From assembly GCA_019648995.1 (NCBI GenBank), contig BLXT01001679.1:296196-337132 (forward strand): a DNA stretch of 40,937 nucleotides. Direction: 5' to 3'. This DNA is from Plakobranchus ocellatus (lineage: Eukaryota > Mollusca > Gastropoda > Plakobranchidae). Positions within the stretch are counted from its first letter, which is position 1; the number at the start of each line of letters is the position of its first letter. The position numbers and the translations under genes are program-made. Below, piece after piece: positions 1-10,500 of the stretch. The notes beneath the pieces were generated by a model. It ran no database searches and had not been told where the DNA came from. It saw only the letters and a program-made list of their open reading frames with translations.

Positions 1-41
<41 letters not shown>
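1..41. repeat. (AG)n microsatellite at the window edge
   Basis: An uninterrupted run of about 20 AG units starts at base 1 and may continue off the left edge. It lies in what should be intron 2 of the minus-strand NME5 gene. Confidence 0.95.
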
Positions 42-44
<3 letters not shown>

Positions 45-210
45 TTTTTTAAAGACATGAAGCTACAAATTAAATTGGCAATATCATAAACTGTGATAAG
101 CCACACAGGCTTGGACTCTGGAGGGAATCTAAAATCAATATATGCATGCAATATAGCAAATCTCTTTGCCCTCACGCTCATAATTTGGGAGAAAGCAATT
201 TTGAATTTAC

Positions 211-1147
211 CATTCAGGATGTGTTTGCCTTGCTTTTATTGTGTTTGTTGGACCAATAAGCTCTCTCCAATATGAAATAGCCTTATCTTTAGCAATCATA
301 AGTGTGATGATTGGACCACTGCTCATGTATGCCACAAGACTTGGGAAGAACAGTTTTCCATAATGTTCAGCATAAAAATCGCTTGCCTGTTCCGGTGTGA
401 GATGCACACGCCTTTTCTGAAACAAATTATACAAAGAAAATTCACCTTAAAAATAAGCAGTGCAAAGGTAGGCTACAGTTTAAGATCTTAAGAATTTAAC
501 AGTAATTACAAGGGGCTCTTTTCCCCTTCCTCTCTGGCCCTTATAGTGATCTATAAGGTACATTGTATTGATGTATGAGCCTGCAATAAACAAAACTCAA
601 TTTGAGAGGTTTACTGAATCTATCCACAAGGTGTGGTATATTTGAATAAATAATTAGTATGTAATGGCGACGGGAGAAAAAAGGATGGAGGGAGGAGAGA
701 TGTTATTCCTGCTAAAACATTATTCCTTATTTGTTTTCATAACCATGAATCGAAACGTTAGTGCATAATTATATTTAAAACTGTACAAAATGTTATGTCT
801 TTTGACAAAACCAGAACTCAAACGAAGCTTGATGTAGCTGTGGTCATTTGAGTGTGGATAGATATTCAACAAAACTCTGTTCTGTGGAAATACATAGCGT
901 TTGATAGGTGTTTTTTTTGTCAATGATTAAATAAAACAAGAATTTGGACCCATGTCTAGATCTAGATATAATCTAAGTCTAGACTTAGTCTAAGTTTTAC
1001 CTGCAAAATAGCAAATCCCGATCTCTGAATAATATCCTCTATTTCCTCGGCTTTGTGAAGAGCGTCTGGCTTTATTATTGCCAAAGTCCTTTCGACATAA
1101 ATATGAGGTGCCTCCATTGATATAGGTTCATCTGTTCCACCCGTCAT
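211..1147 (-). CDS. NME5: NME5 orthologue, first two coding exons (gene continues off the left edge)
   Basis: This is the 5' part of a nucleoside diphosphate kinase homologue 5 gene. Coding exon 1 is 1147 down to 1001 (49 codons, ATG at 1147-1145). It ends in a CAG|GTAAAA donor. Exon 2 is 416 down to 211 (68 codons plus 2 bases), with a TTTCAG acceptor and an ATG|GTAAAT donor. The phases agree (0 at the junction). Exon 1 carries the NDPK start motif TLAIIKPDAL, preceded by IYVER as in vertebrate NME5. Exon 2 has HLTPEQASDFYAEHYGK, FFPSLVAYMSSGP and GPTNTIKARQTHPE, in family order. Only about 117 of roughly 212 expected residues are present. The exon with the catalytic-His motif (NALHGS in NME5) and the DPY30-like tail is outside the window, so activity cannot be judged. 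A second in-frame Met at codon 11 could also start the protein. The known role is in radial spokes of motile cilia and sperm tails. Its neighbour FBF1 is transcribed divergently. Confidence 0.93.
417..1000 (-). other. NME5 intron 1
   Basis: This 584-base intron separates the two NME5 exons. It reads GTAAAA at its 5' end and TTTCAG at its 3' end on the minus strand. It contains part of a TCTAGATCTAGAT run at 954-968 and no other gene that I can see. Confidence 0.85.
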
Positions 1148-1228
1148 AGTTAGGTTTTATTGAAATTCTGCACATCCAAATCAAAGCAGAAAAGGCAGGA
1201 GCAAAAGCTTCCTCTCATCGCATACACC

Positions 1229-1240
1229 GTTGCTAAGAAC
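1229..1240 (+). promoter_or_regulatory. X-box-like RFX site
   Basis: GTTGCTAAGAAC fits both half-sites of the RFX X-box (RYYNYY and RRNRAC), but with no spacer where 1-3 bases are usual. It lies about 82-93 bases upstream of the NME5 ATG, a typical place for X-boxes of cilium genes. The 9-mer GTTGCTAAG also occurs by itself at 1828-1836 and 5522-5530, so chance is possible. Confidence 0.35.
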
Positions 1241-1243
1241 TCA

Positions 1244-1250
1244 TGTTTAC
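1244..1250 (-). promoter_or_regulatory. forkhead (FOXJ1-type) site
   Basis: TGTTTAC is the complement of the canonical forkhead core GTAAACA. It begins four bases after the X-box-like element. FOXJ1 and RFX factors are known to act together on motile-cilium genes. A 7-base match alone is weak, and its support comes from position and context. Confidence 0.35.
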
Positions 1251-1543
1251 ATCCGGCGGTACTTCTGGGTGTTAGAACGTTAGCCTCGCAGCAACGATTT
1301 TTTTTAAAAAACATAGCGGCTTCACAAGCCCAGAGACCTCTGTACATAGAGACGTATACCTAACATACAACAAGTCCGCAACTTCTGATCCACTGGCGCT
1401 AATCAGCTGACGACAGAATTACCATAATTAACCAATCTTCTTTAGACCACAAAATTACAAAAACTAATATGACCTAAAAACGTCAACACCTGTGGATATA
1501 TTCTAGAACCTATAATTTGCAATCCATAGATCTGGTTTAGAAG

Positions 1544-1558
1544 ATGGCACCAAAAGCA
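1544..1558 (+). CDS. FBF1: FBF1 exon 1: five-codon start exon (candidate)
   Basis: ATG GCA CCA AAA GCA encodes MAPKA, and human FBF1 as I recall it also begins MAPK. The GT at 1559 gives phase 0, which is exactly what exon 2 needs, so the joined start reads MAPKASSGGKKVSKKENE. The donor (GCA|GTATTT) is weak, and no other start exon has been excluded. The start context GAAGATGGCACC resembles a TISU/YY1 initiator (10 of 12 positions). Confidence 0.5.
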
Positions 1559-4500
1559 GTATTTCTACTCAAAATTGTCGTTTATTAGTTCAAGATTGTG
1601 GCCTGCACAAAGTAATAATAATAAAAAATCAGATATCGCTAGGAAGCAAAAATCACTCAAAGAGAATGTTTTTCAAACATGAAAAATATATATTCCCTGG
1701 TAAATCTTACAATTAGCTATTTTTACTAAAAACATCATAAACATTATCAATATATATATATTTTATTCCCGTCTCAGAGCCCAAATCTACTCAGTGCAAA
1801 CACAAATTAAAAAACCCAACAAAAACTGTTGCTAAGCCAAGCACACGGTTCTTTGCGTTTATGCGCCGAGCCTATGTCAAGGGAGTGACCTGTGATCTCA
1901 CTAGGACAAACCAGCAGTGATTCGTCTTGGTAGCGAATCGAGTCTAATAGTCTTTGGTATAGTAAGCCAAAACAACAAGTGTAGACATGAGCGCAGAATA
2001 TAAAAATAATGTAAATCTAGAGTCTACATCTAGATTCTAGATAACAAATGTTCATGATGTATATTCTATTGCATCGCTACAGATGATGTTAAAGCCACAA
2101 GCTCAAAATAATGGATTTTGTAAGTAATTCGGGTATCGATTCGGCATAATTGAAATCTAATCTAGATTAGAAATAGATCTATCAAAGTATCATATATACC
2201 ATCATGATCATGTATACCCCATTTCGTCAATATTATCGGTAAGCCTAGACAAAACCCGCAGAAACCCCCAGGACCGCAGATGGTAAGGATTAGGCCTACC
2301 AGTAGATCTATCTAGATCTAGATCTTTACAGATCTGGACATAAAAAGTCAACAGATCAATATCTAGATCTAGTAATGTTTTGGTAAGAAAGCTAATATTT
2401 AATTTAAAAGAAGACGTCCATTAGGCCTAGATAGAACTAAAAATTCATTGGGTATTTCTGGAGCAAATGGATCCACTTCTGGATCAAGCTTCATAAGAAC
2501 TACGTAGAATGAAATGAAGAGGTTGCAGACCACCTTATAATGTAACAAGTGCTACTTTCTAACAATATTTACACAATTTTATGTCTGCAACCTCATCATT
2601 TTGTTGGTAGATAATAAATATAGGGAATTCTCTTCATTCCGTCTATATCTTTAGGAAACATTAAATCTATCGTTCGTAGTATCAAGATCTAGATCTAGAA
2701 GCAGACTCATCTGCTCTGACAGGAGTACCAATTATCTTATCCGCTTTGATGTAATAAGGACAAAATGAAGGCTTGTTTTGGATGAATTTAATTTATAATT
2801 CTTTTTCTTTGACTGCCATTGACAGTATCACTGTCCCCCAGGAATTTTCTCAGTTGTACACAGCCATTTTTGTTTTTTGCACATACTTTCATAGTCTATA
2901 CTCAACAGCTTACAAGTTTGTAACAATAATAAAAGATAGCCTATCAAATTGAAGGAAATAGAATGCACAAAAGTCATTCTTAGATCGGCTGATCGTGAAT
3001 TAGTAGTGAAGTTAAGTTGTTTATTAGCTAGCTTCAAATTCATTTTTTGGCTTAGCGAACAAATCAGAGGTGGCCTGAATTTGAGGCTGAAGAAACAGAA
3101 AGTGTTAGAACTATACAATTGGTTCCTTGGTGTGCAAATCTTACCAAAGCTAGTTTTTTTTATATGCTGAATTCAAGCCACAACTTTACAACTTTGAATT
3201 GCGCAGCTGAAGAATTTTGAAAACTACTCCTTGACTATATTCCTGCACACTTTGATCATCTCCTTCATTTTGTGATTTGGTTTAATAGAGGGTTTTATCA
3301 CATTATGAAAACTTGTTTTCATGCAGAGGGTTTTTTTTCAGCAGAATAGAATAATTACATTTGGTCTGACCTTGTCTTGTGACATCATTCAGTGTTGAAA
3401 AAGAAGAATTTTAACACTCGAGTACTTAAAAAAAAATTGATAGATCTACAATGTCAAGATCTAGATCTTTAATTTTTGTTCTATTCTTACAATTGTGATT
3501 TCAATGCATCACTCCATTAAAACCAAATTAAATAAATTACAGTATTTGAGGCTGAATTTTACCCCACAGCACTCGAGTGGGTACTTTATTTTTCCCTTCT
3601 TTTCAATGCTTTCTCTAAAATTAAAAAGTTTTTATGGCTTTTGAACATCATAGCTTAGCATTTATAATCCAATTTTCACCGTTGCAAGGTCCCAGAAAAA
3701 AAATTCATGCTGTTTCAAACATTGAAACTCAACAAAGACATTTGTCAGGCAATTAGGGTTAAATGAGGTAAAAGTCGCTGATGACACTTTTGCACTCTAA
3801 AGCCTTGCAAAAAAATTAATTGACTCAAAAAGATAGTTAAAGTATAATGTTTCAAATCACATATAGTTTGACAGAATTAGGATAGAGAAATACAGATTTC
3901 TCTCCATACAAGGGTCTTTGTTATAGATGCCTGTAATAATCCAGAGGGTGCCAGTACTGCACACAAGAGGCTAAAGTGAAACAGTCTTTCAATGGATGAA
4001 AGCTATGATAGCTTAATCTGCAATTTTCCTAATAGATCAGTGATAACTTTCTCATTTGGATGGAGTTTGCAAGGGCCAATGGAGTATGACTGATTGGAAG
4101 GCAGGAGAAGGTTTTGGAAACAGTTCAGGCAAAATTTTCAGTCTTAGGTGGCATCGCTCTGTGTTTATTTGTATTTCAAGTCAAAACAGTTTCATGAATT
4201 GTGGTCTTCATGATGCTTTTTATTTTTTAAAACATTTTATTTGTTGTATGGAAAGCTTCTGAGGATTGTTTATGTTTTAATCCCCTTATTTCCCTATTGT
4301 TAAAAAGTGTTAATATTCAGAATAAAAAAAAAATGTAAATTTGATACTCCATTAATGTTTATGAAATCAGCAAGAAGATGCCTTGTAAGAAGTGGCTGAA
4401 ATATGATTCATATATATATATGTATCCAAAATTCAATAGGCTTTCTTTTTTTTTTCTTTTTCATATTTAAACAAAGCTTTAAAATTTGTTCCTTCCATTC

Positions 4501-7500
4501 CACAGTTTTGAAATTGATGAATGTATCTTTTTAATAGTTCATTGTTATACATGATATCAATCATCCTTTTTTTTAAAGTTATTAATTTCCATGGATTTGT
4601 TTGTGATTTTTTTTCAATAGAGTTCTGGAGGCAAGAAAGTTTCAAGTAAGTGTTCAAATTTTTGTAACATAGTTTGAAAAAAAAAATTTTCTGCACATTT
4701 GAATCTCAATATGACATCATTTTTTTGTTTTTGCTTTTTCCAATTATATTTGCCAAATTCATGGTCCAAGAGTATTATATGCATTTCTTTTGTTTGTTTT
4801 GTTTTTAGAAATAGATAATTTTCATATCAAAAGAATGATTGAGAGATTATAGATTACACTCTCAAAACAATATGAGGCATGTTCTATGCTACAGTGCAAT
4901 GCATTCGTACCTATAGTCTTTTTAAACATATCTATTTCTTTTTAATTTACTTTCAGAAAAGGAGAATGAATCACTGGATGATCTTCTCGGAGATCTTCTT
5001 TCCTCAAGTACGTGATTTTCTATTTAGTCACAAGGAACTTTTTTTTTTTTTAATTTTATTTTCAGGGAGTTTCAAACTCAAAGTATTTTTTAAGGACATG
5101 TAATTGAAAGAACTAAAAAATTTCAGCAGAGCAAGCATACAATTTTGCCTCTTTTTTAGGTAGAAATATGAGCTTTTAGGAATTCCATGTTTTCTATTTG
5201 ATTTCATCCAAAACTCAATCTATTTTCATACATTTGGATCACTTCTCATATATTTGAACTAAAACGTAAAAAAACTTGGAAATTTTAAAATGGATTGTTA
5301 ATTTATGAAATATCCATTATTTATGGCTCCACAACCATCAGTGCTTAGTTGTGTTTTTTTTTCTCACTTGTACTGATAAAGTTGCTCTCATTTTTTTTTT
5401 AAAGTAAGAAAGGGAGGTAAATTCTTAGAGATAACTAATAATAGGTAGCAAACAAAGAGATGTTAAGCTATCAAATGAAGTCTGTTGTTTGGCCAATGAT
5501 AAATATTGAGAGCAGCCCTACGTTGCTAAGTATTGCATATGACAATGTGAAAAGGAAAACTTTTTAAGCTCATTTAGAATCTCTTTTTTTTTTTTTATTT
5601 CGTTTTTAAGGGTCAAAAGTCCATATCTTTTTACAAAACCACTACATCTGCATCAAATTTTTACCATTGCAGTTTTTAAAATGCAATTTCTTGCTGCTAT
5701 GGCTATGGTTTTAAATGTGCAAAATCTCGCTTGGGAATTGTTGGAAATGTTTTAGGCATTTTATCAATATATTTATTGAATCAAATAATAAAACTTTACA
5801 TGCCTAATTGAAATGTGTCCTTTGTCTGCAGTTGCCCAACAGAGATTAAGGCAAAACAGACTTTAGTGGTCTCAAAGGAATGAACATATCTGATGTGCAA
5901 CAAAAAAAAAAGTATATATTTTTTTAACTTCAATAATTTCAAATAATTTACTGTATAATCTGTTGAACCATCCCTGACAAACGGCTCTTTCAGTATGGAC
6001 AGATCACAAGTATACAATGCTTTTTTTTTTTTGTTCTGTCTTCTAACAGATGCAACTGTCAAAAGAAGGCCTGAACAGTTGGTGAGTAAAAAATGCACAA
6101 TGCAGTTCTGATAATAAGTGGGATGAGCTGGAATTTTTAATGATTGCTGTAAAAACAGGTTTCTTGTTACATCAGACAAAGGCACATGAAAGCAAAAAGG
6201 AGTGCAATGGAAGAATGGACTGAAAATAAAGCAGCTTACATGCAATGCACATTTACCCTGTAAATGAGGCTTATTACTGTTATGGTGGGAATATTGGCAG
6301 CAAGCCTGCAGTTTTTTTGTCTGCAGTGGCTAACTTACCCATGTCCACTGTGATGCTTATGCCCTTCTATAATATTACAATGATTTGTTAACAAGACTTC
6401 TTTGAACTGGATTTTACAGAAGTTTCAATTTATTTTTATTGCTATACAATCCATTTGGGTTTATTTTACCACAAGTTAGAATATAAACAGTGAACTTAAG
6501 TTATTCTATACTATATCAAGATTTTGAAGTGGCAATCATATCTAGATTCACAACAGATCAGGCCTGAAACTTGGTAATGAATTTATGAGAGGATGGATCA
6601 GGTTGTGAGGTTGGAGTACGATAGAAGTGGAACATGTTGCAAATTCTGTAATTATTGGTGTAGAAGCCCAGTTTACTATTATAAAAATAATACACAAAGG
6701 CCATGTCAAAGGAAATGAAACTTATATGCAATATCATTAGTTGCTTTCAATTTCTTAAGAAGATAAAGTTGGGGGGATGTATTTATGACACTAGGCCACT
6801 TGTAGTTCAGCCCTTTACAGGGAATTTTGGTTTAAGGATTGAGTAGCCCATCCTCAACATAATATAAACTTCATAACATTTTTTTTTAGTGACAATATAA
6901 AACCCCACATTCACATTCATGAGCATTCTGTAAGCTAGATATCACATTAAAGGTTCTGGAATATTTTAGACCCTGAGGCTGAAAAAAAAAAGGACTCTTT
7001 AGATAATTTAGATAAATGTCTTTAGGTCTTACTTAACTTTGGGATTGGTTAACATAAGAGTATTGGTTTTGATATTCTGCATTTTATGCAATTCAATATG
7101 ATCATTGCACATGCCTTCACCTTTTTATGTTTCACACAAAATAGGATTACAAACAATAAGAACCGTGAACTCAACAAAGATTGGTGACTTGAAGTAATCT
7201 TTTTAATCATTTATTGTATTTTTGCTTTTGTTTTAATTTCATTAGACTGTCATTAATTTAAAACATTTCAATTCTAATAAATTCTAAAGCATTGCTGGAT
7301 TATTTTAGGTGAATTTTTTTTTCAATTATTATGGCTACCTTTATCAATTCAAAGTAGTCCAGCCATAGGCAGTTGCTAGATACTGAGCTAATCTAGCTAT
7401 TGATTTGAGACATATTATGCAGAGATTCAGTGCCCTGTCTGATTTCCCTTTCACTCCTGAACAATTTTTTTTCCTTAATATCTTGCTATATATTTTTTTT

Positions 7501-10500
7501 ATTAATATATTACATGACTTAAGCATTTCTAAAGTACTTGCAATTTCTTTATATCATCCTGCAGTAAAACTGTACAAACGCACTATCCACTCAGAAAGGA
7601 AAAGAGCTGCCTTGAACCTTTTCTGTTGCATGTATGGAATATGTGATTTATGCCTGAACCCAATAGGTTTGGGACCTGTTAATCCCACATTGCTTAGTAG
7701 TCAAATCACTTTGATCTCTTAAGGGGCATCTCTGTCAAAAGCCTAAAATCTCCTGTTCTTACTGTTATGAGCATCCCACTAATGTTGCTGCCCCTTTATG
7801 TCTTTTGCATAAGACGGGAAGGATTGGGCTGCATCTAGATCTCTTCTCAAACCCTCTGTTCTCCCCTGCCCCTTTTTTTTTTTCATCTTCATCATTCCTT
7901 TCAACTAAGGCTCATTTAGCACTGGTACAATTTCTGATTTACAATCATGGCGTGTTGGAATTTAAGACTGAGCTTTCAATGCCAGTTTCATCACTTAGCC
8001 CTAACTTGCCCATCACTGGCAACCAAGGGTCAACCAGTCTTTGTTTCAAACATCCTGCCACATAAAGTTAGCTTAGCCTTAAAACACATGACTACCCATT
8101 CTTGCTTATTGGTCTAAGTCACATAATTTGTAACATTACAAAGGTTTAGTCGTTTATTTTTGTCAAAAATGACCAAGTCTGCTAATTGAAAAGATGAAAA
8201 AGGAAATTTCTTTGGCATTTGAAGTCTGTGTCTCATTGTGGGTAATTTCTCATTACACCAAAATTTATGATGTATTGACTCTGCTGTAGGTAGAACAGTG
8301 TGAGCAATTTTTATTTTTGATACCCCTTTCTAAAACATGCCATTGGAAACTTGTATTATGGGTTTATGACATTATTGCCATTATAGCATGGTTTACAAAT
8401 TTTATTTTTACTGAAATCAAAGGATTGTGTGAAATATTATTGACATATCGTGCTTAGCGTGTGTTTCTATTTTGTTCTAGGCTAATAATATAATCATTGA
8501 GAATTTCAGGTGCCGCTTTTTCGTACCACTGAATTTAATTTCTAAGAAAACTCCTTTTTGAAGTCAATGTACTATCTTTTTTTTCAGAGCCCAACAAGAC
8601 AAAGATCAAAGGGAGCTAAGCAAAGGTTTGCACATATTTTTAGTGCTTTTCATTCTGCTGAAATAAATAAACATTTTTCTTCACAGGAATTTGCAAGATC
8701 TTTTTTCAATAACTTAGAATCTTCAAAGTTTTGTAGTTCATTGGTGGATGAACTAAATGAACGTACATTTTTATTTATTTGAACATTTAACAATACACTT
8801 GCGTCAATTGCATATTTAAGGACATTGTCATTTCAGTTTTAGTTTGCAGAATACATATTGTTGAATCCATGATTCTGTAATTCCATTTTTGAGGAAAAAT
8901 TTTGACAATTCCAGAAATCATATCAAAAGCTGAAGAAGAAAACTGATGCCGCATAGGTGGGTTTTTTTGTCCTTTCTTTCTGTTTTGCTGTAGTTATCTA
9001 AGGCCTTTTCACTATCCTTTCTTTTTCAGCGGGAAAGATGATAATTTTTACAGCTCACTAGCTGCAATGGCAGACAGTGATGGAGCCTCTGATATCTCTG
9101 AGGCTGATGTCAGCAAAGTTGCTCATTCCATTGGGGTGAGTAATTTTTGTGTATTTTGTATAAGACAAGGATTTTGTAACATATTTAGGTAATGACCAGC
9201 CAATGAGACTGTTGAATATTTTTGCCGTCAGTAATTGTAAATAAAGTAGGGCCTCATAGAGGCATTGATTGCCAATGAAGACAAATTAATTTAGTGAACC
9301 ATTCTTCCATGGTATATCTGCCTGATTTCAGTCAACCTACATTTGTGGAATGATTGAGCAATTGACAGGCAGTAATCGGGCCTACTCTGGCCAGTGCTGG
9401 CTTGCTCAATAAGATAGGGTAATATGTCTCACCTTGTTTTTAAAATTCAATGAAATAACTCATGAGATAGAGCTAAATCTGAACTATTACTATTGATTTA
9501 TATTCTTTGTGTTGAAAAGGATCACTTCTACACTCTTTCACATTTCACGTATATTTTATGCTAGAATAAAATTGGCAAACAGTCAAATATTTTTTTTATG
9601 AGATTTTTATTTGCAATTTGTAAAATTTTTTGTGATCTGTTATGTTTTCCTTATTTGATTCATATTTACAATCTTAGGGCCTGGATGATATGGATGCTGA
9701 TTTGTTTGGTGGTTCCTTGTCAAAAAGTCAAAGTTCAGGAAATCGTGCAAATGGAAAACCTACTACACCAAGGCGGAATACTCCACCATCTAAAGGAAAT
9801 AAATCTCCAACAAGAGGCCATGTAAGATCTCTGCTTCTTGGTTTGAACAGTTTCTTTTAAAAATCCAATGTTTTCATCTACTTTCATGTTTTTTGCGGTT
9901 GGAAGATAGTTTTAGGTATGAAAATGTAATAAGTAGGTATTATTAAATTGTTAGAAGCAGTACCAGAGATTTGAGATATATAGAATGACTTTTTTGTGAT
10001 TAAATTTTGACCCTTAATATTTTCTTACATCATTTTTCAAAAGCTGCTATTTTGAATATCTCTTTTTTAATTAATATTAATGTAACTCTTAGTTTCCTTT
10101 TTTTTCTTCACCCCTTTTCCCCCCATTTCTCACATTATTATTGTCACACTTGGATTCTCATACAACCACTACAGCCCCTTAACATACATCTTCAAGTATC
10201 TTTATATTGTGATTGTATGTATGGTATAAATGGCTGCAAGGAGAAATACATGAATTGGGAGCAGAGTTTTATATTCTTTCGCTATATGTAAGTTCCCATC
10301 ACACTTTTTATTGGAAGTTTTAATCTCTACTGTGTAAAAAACCTGATAAATTTTTTTCAAAGAATTAAATTTGTGGCAAAATGGAGTTACACATCAAGAG
10401 GGAACTCTGCTCTCAACCATAAAAAAAAAATTTTGTACAAAAATTGCTGACTTAAGTAAAACATGTATTTGACACTTTCAATGGATAATCTTACTTTGCC

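Larger units (their letters stand above)
1148..1543. promoter_or_regulatory. putative bidirectional NME5/FBF1 promoter
   Basis: Only 396 bases separate the NME5 ATG (minus strand) from the proposed FBF1 ATG (plus strand), so both genes must start transcription here or very near. The segment is visibly less AT-rich than the flanking introns and contains several CpGs (for example 1220-1300). Candidate sites close to the NME5 side are an RFX-like X-box, a forkhead site and an ETS-like ACATCCGG (1249-1256). No TATA box is obvious. Transcription starts themselves are not visible. Confidence 0.6.
1559..4620 (+). other. FBF1 intron 1 (3.06 kb)
   Basis: This is the longest intron of the gene. It holds no convincing coding exon. 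Its first half contains several AGATCTAGATCT-type runs, listed separately, and an inverted repeat at 2512-2601. Short open frames at 2828-3170 and 4056-4262 show no recognisable protein. Confidence 0.6.

Noticed and set aside
1150..1363. Overlapping open frames on both strands in the NME5/FBF1 promoter
   Set aside because: Neither translation resembles a known protein. The segment is better explained as promoter and 5' leaders.
3755..3765. AGGGTTAA as a piggyBac end
   Set aside because: It lies deep in FBF1 intron 1, 30 kb from the transposase remnant, and the word is too short to mean anything alone.
5796..6245. 149-residue minus-strand open frame
   Set aside because: It lies antisense over FBF1 exon 4, is rich in Phe/Lys/Leu from AT-rich DNA and poly-A/T, and has no recognisable domain.
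8911..8954. Possible extra FBF1 exon with a TAG|GTGGGT end
   Set aside because: In the phase required by exon 5 it meets TGA, and in the open phase it ends in TAG. Exons 5 and 6 join correctly without it.
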